Assembly: GCA_020912385.1 (NCBI GenBank)
Contig: CP087216.1
Location: 62,001 to 126,000 of the forward strand
DNA from: Neofusicoccum parvum
Lineage: Eukaryota; Ascomycota; Dothideomycetes; Botryosphaeriales; Botryosphaeriaceae
DNA: 64,000 bases
Direction of reading: 5' to 3'
A program made the translations under genes and the position numbers. Shown here in pieces: positions 1 to 10,468 of the stretch (its first letter is position 1; each line of letters starts with the position of its first letter). The notes below the pieces were generated by a model that searched no databases, had not been told where the DNA came from, and saw only the letters and a list, made by a program, of their open reading frames with translations.

Positions 1-609
1 AAGGAAATGGCCATCAAGCTGGTCGGCCATTCTGTTTCCAAAGTATTAGTGCAAGTAACTTCATCTGGGTGTGGTCAATGCCCACGATCTGGCGGCCGCT
101 ATGAAGTTTGTTGATTGGTTCGACTAAAAACACCGCCGAGACCTGTCCTTGAATCTGCTGCTCCGAGAACGAAACAATGCGAACAACATCTGAGCCGTCT
201 GTAAATTCCAGGGAGGGATCATCTCGCGATGCTGTATGTCCCAAGACAGGCCGTTATACCAGCCACAAGAGAAAAGAAAAGTAATAACCGTCGTCCACTA
301 CTCTAGGAACCACCCGCTAATCTAGAGGATTCTAATTTAAGCACTATCAAACCGAACTAGGTCGTTTCTTTTAGGTTCTCGACCCGAACATTTTTACACT
401 TACTTCCCCGGAACCATGACACAGTGTGTGTACAAGTCATGTGCCGACTGATTCGTGGTTTCTACGGACCTCGGTTGACGGCGGGGAAGCTTTCCGAGTT
501 CGGGCGTAGTCTGACCGAGCCGCCGACGCGGCTGCAGGCTAAAGAAAGCCCCTCACCTTGCTCTCCCGTCGTCATCAACATTCTCGTCATCCAAGCAGCT
601 GCATCCATC
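1..609. other. Left-edge region without a supported gene
   Basis: Only a 76-codon open frame on the minus strand (14-244) is present. It opens with TTG directly after a stop and has no upstream ATG, so it is at best an exon or relic. The right part is the upstream region of the mutarotase gene at 610. Confidence 0.5.
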
Positions 610-1078
610 ATGTCGTCTGCACAAGAAACATCGTCTCCTCGCCGAATTGGCCAGCTCGTCTATCTCAAGCCGGAATATCTAGAGGAATACAAGAAATGCC
701 ACGCAGCCGTCTGGCCCGACGTGCTTGAGCAGATCAAGGATTCCAACATTGCGGATTGTACGTGGCCATCGGTCGTTATATCCGTTCTTTGCACACAATC
801 TAGAGAAATTCCAGACAGCGTTTGATAGAGGGAGACTGCTCACAGCGAGAACAGACTCCATCTTTTTTGTGGACGAGCCGCGTCCGACGCTCTTTGCATC
901 CTTCAAATGGGTTGGGAAGGACTGGGACGCCGACATGGCACGCATGGCAGCAAACGAGAAGGTAAAAGAATGGTGGGCCATGACAGACAAGATGCAAGAA
1001 AGCCCTCATCCAGGTGCTAAGGGCAGTGCCGCTGGTCCGTGGTGGAAGGTTATGGAGGAGGTCTTCTACGCAGCGTAG
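610..1078 (+). CDS. L-rhamnose mutarotase (RhaM/DUF718 family)
   Basis: Two exons, 610-757 and 855-1078, with a 97-nt intron (GTACGT...ACAG), give 123 residues, the usual size of the family. The splice creates the family core NIADYSIFFVDE, followed by LFASFKWVG and a conserved WW pair near residue 90 (EWWAM) and another at PWWKVMEE. Family members interconvert the anomers of L-rhamnose in the cytosol, which speeds its entry into catabolism. An in-frame upstream start at 424 would add a low-quality extension, so the ATG at 610 was chosen. The neighbouring rhamnogalacturonan lyase releases rhamnose-containing pectin fragments, which fits this role. I see the fold motifs; the substrate is inferred from the family and the neighbour. 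Confidence 0.88.
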
Positions 1079-1470
1079 CCGAGAATTACTGGAAACGGTT
1101 GGCGCAGGGACGTAGCAAGAAATAGATGTTGTGTTTCAAGGGTGCCGCTGCTGCTGCCGCAGCGCTCGCTAAGGGCCGATGGAGGGATTCAGCCAAGCGA
1201 ACCAAGACTCGGCGATAGCAAACAGGCTGTAGAAACATTGGTGGCTGGCGGAGAAATGAGCGGTGTCACTCTCGGGGAATCTCTCACCGAGACATGCAGG
1301 TCCGCGTTCCCCCAGACTTCTCCACAATCTACCCCGGTCTCCCGTATTTGGGATGTTCACTCGCGTTTACCAGAACCGGGGTGCCGGAAATTCAACCATC
1401 ATGCAGTATAAATTGCTTGTGCCCGCCATTCCACAGGGCGCAGGCATCCTCCGGACGTCCGAAACCCCTC
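1079..1470. other. Upstream region of the rhamnogalacturonan lyase gene
   Basis: No coding signal stands out in these roughly 390 bases. The region must contain the terminator of the mutarotase gene and the promoter of the lyase gene, but I could not assign specific elements. Confidence 0.4.
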
Positions 1471-3679
1471 ATGGCGACCCCGGGTCTCCTTCGGGCGCTC
1501 AGCTCCCTGCTCCTTGCACTTCTGGTCTTCAGCCGCGATGTTCTCGCCGTCCTCAACGTCAACGAGACATCGACGAACATCTTCATCGAGAATGACCGGC
1601 TCTATCTAGCATTGGACAAGTCAAAGGGCGTCATCGTTGACCTTGCGCTCGACGAGCAGGACCTTCTCGGTCCCGTCAGCGGCAGCACCGGAATCGGCCC
1701 GTATTTGGACTGCTACTGCACGCCTTCGGGCTTCTATACGCCCGGCAGCATAGCTCCGCAGTACCAGATATTCCAGGATGTGGACTCTGCGGGCGTGCCA
1801 TACGCTGGCGTTGTGATGGGTGAAACCTACCCGGCGACTGGGCAGGTGCTGGAATTCTACTACTTCGTGCGGGAAGGAGAGACCGGCATCCACACGTTCA
1901 GTCGTCTGACGTATTTCAACGAGACAACGCCGTTCCTCAGAAATCTCCAGGAGTTCCGAACCCTGTTCCGTCCCAACACGGCGCTTTGGACTCACCTCTC
2001 GACCAACGAGAAGACCTATGCACCGCTGCCGTCCAAGGATGCCGTGGCAAATGAGGTTGTTGTCCAGGATGCTACGTGGTATCTCGGAAATACACCAGAG
2101 GATCAATATGTTCAGCAGTGGGCCGACTACTTCACGAAGTACACCTTCCAGGCCCAGTGGAGGGACCACAGAGTCCACGGAATGTACTCAGACGGCTCGA
2201 CCAGCACGACCAATGCTACTTTTGGAGTCTGGATGGTAATGAACACCGTTGACACTTACTTCAACGGACCCAAGAACTCCGACTTGACGGTTGATGGCAT
2301 TGTTTACAACTATATTGGTAACAGAGTCTACATTGAGCCATAGAAATGCAAGGCACTAACGAGATGTAGCATCCAACCACCACGGCAATGGTACACCAAA
2401 CATCACCAACGGCTTTGACCGCACATTTGGACCTGTGAGTCTTACATCCCATTGAACCCAAGCTCCGACTAATCTGCTCCAGTTCTACTACCATTTCAAC
2501 AGCGGCAAGCCCGGCACATCCCTACAGGCTCTTCGCGAAGACGCCCTACAGTACGCGGACCCATCATGGAACGCCCAGTTTTACGACGACATAGCTGAAC
2601 ACGTACCGAACTACGTGCCAACCTCGGGTCGCGGGAGCTGGTACGGCGCCGTGACGCTGCCGCAAACAAACAGCACCACCACGTGGAGCAGGCCCATTGC
2701 CATCCTGACCAAGAGCGGCGTCGACTTCCAGGACAACGTCATCGACACCAAAGCGTACCAGTACTGGGCAGACCTGAAAGCTCCCAGCGGCTCCAACGTG
2801 GCTACCGTTGAAATTCCTCGCGTCAAAGCTGGCGAGTATCGTCTAACAGTCTACGCGGATGGCCTGTTCGGGCAGTTTGTGCAGGACGGTATCGTCATCA
2901 CTGCCGGACAGAGGACCCTGACGAATGCATCGTTCATGGAGGAAAGCGCAGGAAAGGAGCTGTGGCGGATCGGTACGCCGGACCGGTCAAGCGGCGAGTA
3001 CAAGCACGGCTTTGAATTGGACCCGTCGAAACCGCTGCACCCAGAGCAGTACCGCATCTACTGGGCCAAGTACGACTTCCCCACCGAGTTCCCCGATGGA
3101 ATTAAGTTCCGTGTTGGCCAGAGCAAGGAGGTCGAGGATTTTAATTATGTGCATTGGAGCTCGTTTGGAGGAAAAGGCAACTCCGTCCGCACGGAGCCAT
3201 TATTTTCCCCAACGATCAGCAACTGGACAATTCTCTTTGATGCGGCAGCAGCGGAGCTGCAACGCAGCCAAAGTGGCAAGAACGAGGCTACGTTCACCAT
3301 CCAGCTTGCTGGTGCAAAGACTGCTGCGGGCAACACAGATGTGTTCAATGCCACCGAGCCTTACTCGAACCTTCCATACGTCGTTACCGTCAATGGCCAT
3401 GAGTTGGAGCCCTGGGTGATCCCGTAAGTCTGAATTTTACCTCACGTAGACCATGTGCTAACAAGATACAGATACTTCCATTCCAGCTCTTGTGCTGTGC
3501 GCTCTTCCGTTAGCTGCTACAACATTGCGCACAAGTTTGTCTTTGAGACCAAGTGGCTCAAGGAGAGCGACAATGAGATCGTCCTTCGGCTACCGGCAGA
3601 TGCTATGGATTATGAGTCTGCGATCTTGCCCCAGCAGGTGTATGTTCAGTACGATGCATTGCGCCTGGAGGTCCAGTAG
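1471..3679 (+). CDS. Secreted rhamnogalacturonan lyase (polysaccharide lyase family 4)
   Basis: Four exons (1471-2317, 2370-2434, 2483-3423, 3472-3679; introns of 48-52 nt) encode 686 residues. The length resembles the longer fungal B-type rhamnogalacturonate lyases. A signal peptide covers about residues 1-26 (hydrophobic LLRALSSLLLALLVF). The spliced core reads SNHHGNGTPNITNGFDRTFGP, typical of PL4, followed by a central fibronectin-like part and a C-terminal carbohydrate-binding-like domain ending VQYDALRLEVQ. Many NxT/NxS sites fit secretion. Family enzymes cleave the rhamnose-galacturonic acid backbone of pectin RG-I by beta-elimination. The gene lies between a rhamnose mutarotase and a Zn2Cys6 regulator. 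The start at 1471 puts the signal peptide at the N terminus; the open frame upstream of it looks non-coding. Confidence 0.92.
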
Positions 3680-3777
3680 TGCGAAGTAGAGTGCAGCACG
3701 AATATAGCAATACAACGCTCTCAACCAAGATGCACATGACTGCTGGACTGAAGACTGTTTCTTTCTACAGGCCCTGC

Positions 3778-5267
3778 TCAAAATCTCTCTCTCCACACTT
3801 CTTTGATCTCTGCTTGAAAAAGATGAACAATTGCGAATCCTTGTTGCCCGATATACTCAAAAGTCTCCATAATTTGTTTCTGTTCTGACGGCTCAGATGC
3901 TCGAGCAGCGGCTACCCGAAGCGGATAGAGAAATAACAAGCCGCAGAGCCTTGTCCGCATGCGTGCAACACTGGTACCCTTCAGTATATATGCAACATGG
4001 GATCGCACGCGATCTCGAGATAGAATTGCCGCTGGAGTAACAGAAAATAAGTGTAAGCGGTAGTCGAAAATGCCGGAAAGGTAGATCGATGTAGCGTGAA
4101 GGAAAACCGATGCGACCAAGTCGTCAGGAGAGTTTGGATCGGGCTCTTCGGTGTCTTGAAGAATGATATCTATCATCAAGCGAAGGCATGCTGCTTCTTC
4201 CAAGATATCGTCCCAGTTCGAGCTGCAGTTGTTCGCACGTTTGAGAAGACTGAAATGCTCAGCATGGTGTAAGGTAGTGATTGGAATGGGAGAACGCACC
4301 GCGCGCACAAATCAGAACACTGCAGCATTATATCCAAAGCAGCTTCTTTAAGGCGTCCGACATCTCCCACCTCTTCGCGGATGGCCTTCGTCAGGGAAGA
4401 CCAAGTCGGCTCTCTCAAGAACGAGGGCTCGTCGTAAATCAGACTTCTCGAGGCCTCAAAGAGGCGGAGGGTGAGGAAAAGCTCTCTTCCAGTGCCCTGC
4501 CTGAAATATTCTGGACCGCAGATTCGCAGTAGATGGGAAGTGCCGTACAGAAAATGGCGGTCCCAATTTTCCGGATTGCATCCTATCATGAGCTGCAGAG
4601 CACGTCAGATGCGAGGTTCGTCTAGCAGGAGGCTGCTCACCTCGAACAACCCGAGGAAGAATGTTGTCCATATCGTATCTTCTGCAACTCCCGGCTGGGC
4701 ATCTAGAGTAGACTTTAAAGTTGTCAGAGATCTCGAGTAGATGCGCAGAGCCTTCTTGTGAAGGGTCAAAGGGCCGCCTGGAGGAGAACACCGAGTCGGT
4801 CTGCGACTGGCGTCCAGAACGGCCACAGCAGTGATCACGTCCCTTAGGGCCGGTGAAGAGTGCAGCAGGGTGTGGAGACTGGGAGTGACTCGAGCCCATG
4901 AGTTGGCCGCAAAGTCGTTGATCTTGAGGAAGGTGTCAAAAAAGTACGCGATGTCCCGGTCATCTCCGGTATTCAGGATCACCGCGCGGGGATCAGCAAG
5001 TGAGACTGCTTTCAGCTGGATCTGTGACTGGGGGCCCTGGTGACCGGAGGGCACGAATGCCAGAGCCTTGCTCTTGGCTGTCGTGTCGCGATGGCAGAAT
5101 TGGCGGGTCTTTTTGCAATATTCGCAGGGCGTAGACCCGACACACTAACACGGTCAGCGCGCCACACACTAGCAGAATTCTGGGCGTACTTTTATTTTTC
5201 GCCTCTGACAAGCAGAACAGCGCCGGACGTTGGTTCGCTTGTCGAAAGGGCCAGCACGGAGAGTCAT
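3778..5267 (-). CDS. Zn2Cys6 transcription factor next to the RG lyase
   Basis: Four exons on the minus strand (5267-5190, 5144-4641, 4592-4300, 4249-3778) give 448 residues with all phases matching. The zinc cluster is split by the first intron: RRCSACQRRKIK is joined to CVGSTPCEYC and QFC, giving the spacing C-x2-C-x6-C-x5-C-x2-C-x6-C near residues 16-42. An in-frame TGA lies just upstream of the ATG at 5267. The rest resembles the fungal-specific regulatory region (GLFELMIGCNPENWDRH...LLRICGP). It probably binds DNA in the nucleus. Its position tail-to-tail with the lyase suggests a pectin or rhamnose regulator, but that is inference from context only. Confidence 0.85.
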
Positions 5268-5594
5268 TCGGTGCGTTCAGTCTCTTCCCAATGCAGGAAC
5301 AGATTGGGCAGAGACGAGAAGGGCGGCGCCGGCGGGTATATGTGCAGCGCCTGCGCCCAGTGGCTTGGCGCAGCTAAGCCAATTGTGGTAACATATGAAC
5401 GCTCTCGGGTGGGGCTGACCGCAGCCACTAAGGCGCCACGGGCCTCCAGCCTCAACCCAGCTGTAATTTTCGGTGCTCGAAGTCCACTCCATGCGGAACA
5501 CACAGGGCGATCCTGGGCCAAACTTTGACTATAAAGATGCCGTCGCCATGCAAGTGTTACCACCCACCAGCAACAACCACTTCCTCTTTCCACC
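5268..5594. other. Shared divergent promoter region
   Basis: These 327 bases separate the divergent start codons of the Zn2Cys6 regulator (minus) and the esterase gene (plus). I see a CTATAAAG box near 5529 that could serve the esterase; nothing else is assignable. Confidence 0.4.
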
Positions 5595-6701
5595 ATGCTC
5601 CTCAAACTTCACCACGCCGCTCTGTTCACCGTCCTCGCCCACGAGGGATATTGTCTCTCTCTTGGCCGCTTCGGCGTTTCCATCAAGACGACGTCCCTGA
5701 CGGATTATTCGCGCCTTGATCCCTTTGCGCCCTCCCCTCAGCCCCGTGAAGTTGTCATCTCGACCTTCCGCCCGGCATCCAACAGCTGCACCACCTTCCA
5801 AGAGACCCCATACATGCCCACCAACACCGCCCGCTTCGAAGGCTCTAAATTTTCTGCCGCCTACGGTCTCCCGGCCTCCATCTTCGCCAACCTCACCATC
5901 TCAACCGCATCGGCATCCTGCAGCGCTTCCGCCGACCACGGCCTGCCTGCTTTGCTCTTTTCTCCTGCCCTTGGCACTTCGCGCCACCTCTACAACCTCC
6001 TCGCCGCCAACCTCGCCAGCCGCGGCTACGCTGTGACCACCATCGACCACCCCTACGATGTCGACGTCGTCGAGTTCCCCAATGGCACCCTCGTCTACGG
6101 CCTCGACTTCAACGATACCCAGATCCCACTCGTTGTGGAGACGCGCGCACAGGACATGCGCTTCGTGCTCGACTCGCTGAGTCGCGCGGCTCTTCATCCC
6201 CGCTGCAACAGCACCAAGGGGACAGCGCCCGTCACGCTGGCGCTCGGACATTCTCTCGGCGGCGCAGCGGCGCTCACTGCAGCAGCCAGGGATTCTCGAA
6301 TGCAAAGTGTGGTCAATATGGACGGCTCCGTGTTCGGGGATGTGTTGAATGCGTGCGTGACGCAGCCTGTGCTGTTCATTGGGCATGAGGGAAAGAACTT
6401 GACCACGGATGAGACCTGGGAGGCCGTCTGGCCGAGGCTGGAGGGATGGAAGGAGCTGTTGATGCTGGAGGGATCCCAACATTACACGTTTTCGGATTTG
6501 CCAGCTCTGGCAGCGTCGTTGGGGTTGGACGTGTCGGATTCCGAGGCCTTGACGGGCATGCTCGGGACGATCAAGGCGACAAGGGCGGTGGAGATTATTG
6601 TGGGAGTCTTGGATAGCTTCGTGCAGTTCGTGGCTGGGAAGAAAGAAGCCAATGGCTTTGATGCTATTCTTCGGGAGTATCCTGAAGCAGAGGTGGTTTA
6701 G
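5595..6701 (+). CDS. Secreted esterase, PAF-acetylhydrolase-like alpha/beta hydrolase
   Basis: A single open frame of 368 residues. The N terminus is hydrophobic (MLLKLHHAALFTVLA) and probably a signal peptide. The nucleophile elbow GHSLGG is at about 218-223, the acid is probably in VNMDGS near 245, and the histidine in GSQHYTFSD near 297, which fits a Ser-Asp-His triad. Upstream motifs PALLFSPALGTSRHLY and GYAVTTIDHPYDVDVVEF match the type II PAF-acetylhydrolase fold widespread in fungi. The substrate is probably a short or oxidised acyl ester, but it cannot be named from sequence. No cofactor or partner is evident. The first Met was used because it gives the hydrophobic leader. Confidence 0.82.
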   Translation: MLLKLHHAALFTVLAHEGYCLSLGRFGVSIKTTSLTDYSRLDPFAPSPQPREVVISTFRPASNSCTTFQETPYMPTNTARFEGSKFSAAYGLPASIFANLTISTASASCSASADHGLPALLFSPALGTSRHLYNLLAANLASRGYAVTTIDHPYDVDVVEFPNGTLVYGLDFNDTQIPLVVETRAQDMRFVLDSLSRAALHPRCNSTKGTAPVTLALGHSLGGAAALTAAARDSRMQSVVNMDGSVFGDVLNACVTQPVLFIGHEGKNLTTDETWEAVWPRLEGWKELLMLEGSQHYTFSDLPALAASLGLDVSDSEALTGMLGTIKATRAVEIIVGVLDSFVQFVAGKKEANGFDAILREYPEAEVV

Positions 6702-7016
6702 TTCAATTCTCCGGGAGAAGAGAGAACCAATATCCAAAAATCAGCTAGCCAAACTCAAGACTCCTCTTAGCAGAACATGATAACTTGGAATGAGAACTGT
6801 AAATCGTGTATCTATGGCACGTGACACCCCCATCACGATAGCCAGTCGTAATAGAAAGCCACACGTCGCTCATCGAAGCAACTGATGAGGGTAATTCCTA
6901 CTGCCTAGCGTAGTTATACAGAATATCATACTGCTTCTTTTCAACAAGGTATTATGTTGTCGTTGGACAGTACTTTGCTTGTTCGCCGGGTAGCTGCGGC
7001 GTGAGTGTGAACAGGG
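6702..7016. other. Convergent intergenic gap
   Basis: About 315 bases between the 3' ends of the esterase gene and the GXWXG gene. I see nothing beyond presumed termination signals. Confidence 0.4.
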
Positions 7017-7791
7017 CTATCGGACGAGGTAAAAGAAGAACAACCCTATGTCCCTGTACATTTTTGCACTCATAATACCGAGAACCACCGTGTCTGATAC
7101 TTTACGAAAATGGTCTATGACAGGATGATTATCGCAGACCAGTGCTGCGGAGACCACACCTCTATACTTTGCTTCGATTACCTGTTCCGGTAAGTTAGCT
7201 CTGGAACCCGAACCATGATTGGATATACCTCTCTCGAATCCCCAGAGATGCATAGCAGGTCTCCAAATTGAGCTCATCGAGACTGAACGGTGAAAGGGAC
7301 TCACCTCGCCGTTACCCCACTCCTCCAACCATTTTCTCCTCGCCCTCCCTTCACCGTCCCTTATCGTGGTTGCGACGACTATCGGTTCCACATCTTCGGC
7401 GCTCCGAAAAGTTATTCCAACCCAGTTGATTGCTTTCAGCCAGCCGTGCACAGGATGGCCAGTGTTGAAGCCGCCGGTGGACCACTCACCGAGGAGTGTC
7501 TCTGGATCAAGCGGTGGGAGTGCGTCGAATAGTGTGAGAAGTTCTGATGGTGATACGAGTGTTGCTGGATTGGCTGCGGCGGCGGCGATAAGGTCGGTGG
7601 TGCGGGAGGATGCGCTTATTTCTCTAGAGGTTGTGGCATGTGCCTAGTCAATTTCTGCTTTGAAATTTGGGACGACCCTATGCTAGCTTTGGTGGCCGAG
7701 ATGGTGCCATACGTACGAGCTGAGTATTTTCCTTGACATCCTCTACAGCGGGCTGATAGAGGCGCGGAGCAGCTATGGCATGCTCGGGCAT
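7017..7791 (-). CDS. GXWXG/DUF4334 domain protein
   Basis: Three exons (7791-7717, 7643-7305, 7181-7017), all in phase 0, give 192 residues. The first intron opens with GTACGT; the second opens with GTGAGT and closes with a GCTAAC branch point just before its CAG. The second intron is open in frame, but removing it restores the family spacing between WGNGE and VIEAKYRGVVSAALV. Signature motifs are LLGEWSTGGFNTGHP (GXWXG domain) and YRGVVSAALVCDNHPVIDHFRKV...LFFFYLVR (DUF4334). The biochemical role of this family is not known to me. It is likely soluble and has no signal peptide. The short N-terminal exon (MPEHAIAAPRLYQP) is the least certain part. Confidence 0.78.
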
Positions 7792-8967
7792 CAGGACCGA
7801 TAAGTGCTGTTTGGAACACGTGTAACAAGGCCAGAGCAGATCAGATGGTGGTATTTCCTAAGAGATGGGCTTCCTCCAGGTGCATTTTCTCCGCAGCCGG
7901 TGAGTCCGGCAACGAAGGATCGCGTTCTTCGGGATGACCTCGCAACTGAGAAGTGCGGCGATGTTCTGGAGCGAACCAGAAGAACGGTGGCCAGAGGAGT
8001 TCTAAAAAAAAACTACGATGACCCACTGTGTTGCTCCGATTGGTTACTTCTCAAGTCTTTATCGACAACATCTAAAGTCATGTCTTATGCGGATAGGCAT
8101 TCTCCGGAGTGCCGCATGACTCGTAAAAGGAAAAGAATTGAGAGTGGAAAGAAAGTAGAGAAATGGTTTATGTAATGTAGTTTCGTGTATCCGTCACGGC
8201 ATCCTCGGTGGTGTGCTGAAATGCGTTATCGTGGTTTCTGGTTGTTGAAATATCTAATTGTAGTGATCTAAGCGCGAGGGTCATTCGAAGCGGGACGAAT
8301 AAGGATGCTTAGTACACGTGGAATCAAGTTCAATAATTTCGGATCTCGTCTCTCTTGTAGACGCTGAATTATGCGGTACAATAAAAGAGGATTATTGAGA
8401 CTCAATATGGACTGCGCATCACAGGATTCACCTCAAAAACATTGATAATTGGAGACGCGTTGCGGTAAGTTTGAGCAGCTGGAGTACGGATGACACGCAT
8501 CCTGATCGCAACACGATCTCCATATAACGGATAGCATCAACTAGCTCTCCCAACGTGGGAATACCCCCTTTATTCGATCAATTAATTATCGTCAAGGCTG
8601 ATGAATCAGCATTGTCCAGGTAAGACTGACCCTGCTTTCAATTGCAGCCCAGATACTACACTCAATTCTAATGGTTATCAACAAACAATGTTTGCTTAGG
8701 CCCATTCACTTGTCATAGTCTTAAACTGATAAGTTTGAATAATATTATACAGGCTTTGAGACTTTAAATATGATCAAATCAAATTATCATTCATCTCCGT
8801 ATTTCTCAGTCAGTTTACTCCTCACACGCTCAAGCGGTCCACCAGAGTGAGCCCCGCTCGCCCCATCCAGCACCCCAACGCACCCAATCTCTTGCGCTCA
8901 AGAGACAACCTACACGGCTGACACCACGAAACTATCTGAGTGCATCCACCCGCAGCTCCTCCGCGCG
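7792..8967. other. AT-richer intergenic stretch, no gene seen
   Basis: Nearly 1.2 kb with no frame that looks coding. An open frame at 7804-8175 on the plus strand has no domain and unusual composition. The part from about 8200 to 8800 is visibly richer in A and T than its neighbours. Confidence 0.5.
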
Positions 8968-9456
8968 CTAAACTCTGGGGATGGCCTTGACCAGATCGCC
9001 GAGCGCTGCGGTCAGGCTGCCGATGGGGTTGCCACCGCCGACACCCGGGATGGCGGCCGTCACGTCCTTCAGAGCTTGGTCGAGCTGGCGCTTCTCCGCA
9101 ACGGCGACGTCTCGCTTCGTGCCGGGAATGGCCTTGACGAGATCGCCAAGAGCGGCGGTGAGGGAGCCGATGGGGTTACCACCGCCGACGACTGGGATGG
9201 CGGCCGTGACGTCTTTGAGGGCCTGGCCGAGCTGGCGCTTCTCGGCGGGGTTCGTGTCGGTGTCCCTCTTTGCGCCGGGAATGGCGTTCACGAGGTCGCC
9301 GAGGGCGGAGGTGAGACTGCCGATCGGGTTGCCGCCCCCAACGACGGGAATGGCAGCGGTGACGTCCTTCAAGGCTTGGTCGAGTTGGCGTTTTTCCGTG
9401 ATAGGTGCTGAAAGGGCTGTGGCCGCGAGGAACAGGATGAGAGCGTGGAAATGCAT
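8968..9456 (-). CDS. Secreted Kex2-processed repeat precursor with three 39-residue peptides
   Basis: A single-exon frame of 162 residues. A signal peptide (MHFHALILFLAATALSA) is followed by PITEKR, then three almost identical units starting at residues 24, 75 and 124. Each unit begins QLDQALKDV or QLGQALKDV, has a GGGNPIGS hinge and ends in LGDLV-AIPG. Units one and two end in KR and are followed by spacers of 10 and 8 residues that themselves end in EKR, so Kex2-type cleavage would release three 39-residue peptides with N-terminal Gln. The two halves of each unit look amphipathic around the Gly-Pro hinge. This is the layout of fungal KEX2-processed repeat proteins. The function of the peptides is unknown; surface-active, signalling or antimicrobial roles are all possible. 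No modifying enzyme is encoded next to it. Confidence 0.85.
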   Translation of the reverse strand: MHFHALILFLAATALSAPITEKRQLDQALKDVTAAIPVVGGGNPIGSLTSALGDLVNAIPGAKRDTDTNPAEKRQLGQALKDVTAAIPVVGGGNPIGSLTAALGDLVKAIPGTKRDVAVAEKRQLDQALKDVTAAIPGVGGGNPIGSLTAALGDLVKAIPRV

Positions 9457-10468
9457 GTTTGGAGAGGATTGAAGAAATGATTTGGTTTAGGTTGAAATGC
9501 TTGCGTCGTTGTGTAGAAAGTAGAGTATAGAAGTGGCAGCTGGTGCAAGAGATTGTCGACTTGGCTCTGACCTGCAGAAGGATGCTGTGGTCAATATGCG
9601 GTGATGCTCTACTTTTATATGTCCATCTCAGGCTTCAGCAGGGTCCAGTCTTCGGTCGGATGAGAACTGTATCGGCCGTAGGCTTTCGATGTTGTACTCG
9701 GATGCTGCGGTTCCGTTGCGGGGCACATTTCCAAGTAGATAAAACAGTGGTTTGCGGTTTCGAGGCTTCCCAGAAGCCGCTGATCCGGCCGCACCACGCG
9801 CCGATTGTTTAGTGTTTATCAGATCCTTCACCACAGCTTCTCGCGTGTGAGTTTCGATTCAGAACTCGGTGAACATTCTGATGCTGTAGCGTCGAATATC
9901 GGCTGTCGGGCTACTGGACAGTGAGGGGCGTTCAGTCTCAGCTAGCGGTATATCATAGAACACTCCCTTCTAGTGCTGTTCTAGAAACTAGAGCTTAGCC
10001 TCCTCGATGTTGTCTTGGTGGTAGTGGTGCAGCAGATCCCAAACGGACCAGGCCCTAAGGCATCAAGTTTCGCGACTGCTGTAAATCGGTTCAAACTAAA
10101 CTCGGGTTTATTAGAAGTCGAAGTTTTCCGAAATAGTGATACTGCAATTCGGGACCGGATGCATCCGAACAAGCGAAGCTTTTGAGCGCAGCGTGGCTGC
10201 CACTAGCCGGCAAAGATACGCCTTGCTTACTGGGAGGTGAGTGGTGACAGTTCAACAAGGTACCATCATTTTGGGCTTGGTTCTCATACGTACCTATTGC
10301 TAAACGATGTCATGTCTCTGCTCCGCGGGGAAAAAAGCGAAAGCTGACTAGTTTGCTCGAGCTGTGTTCGGCGGTTCTGCCCTGCCGGTCGTCTGTCACA
10401 TTGATTTCTTTCGCATTTTACACATAAGTACTGGCATCACTTCTGGAAAGAACAAACTGTCTTTAGCA
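9457..10468. other. Intergenic region upstream of the repeat precursor
   Basis: About 1 kb containing the promoter of the repeat precursor (minus strand) and the 3' flank of the coiled-coil gene. Small open frames on both strands show no coding character. Confidence 0.45.

Noticed and set aside
14..244. A 76-codon minus-strand open frame
   Set aside because: It begins with TTG just after a stop, has no upstream ATG and no recognised domain.
8981..9472. A 163-codon plus-strand frame with its own threefold repeat
   Set aside because: It is the antisense shadow of the Kex2-processed precursor; the sense strand has the signal peptide and KR sites.
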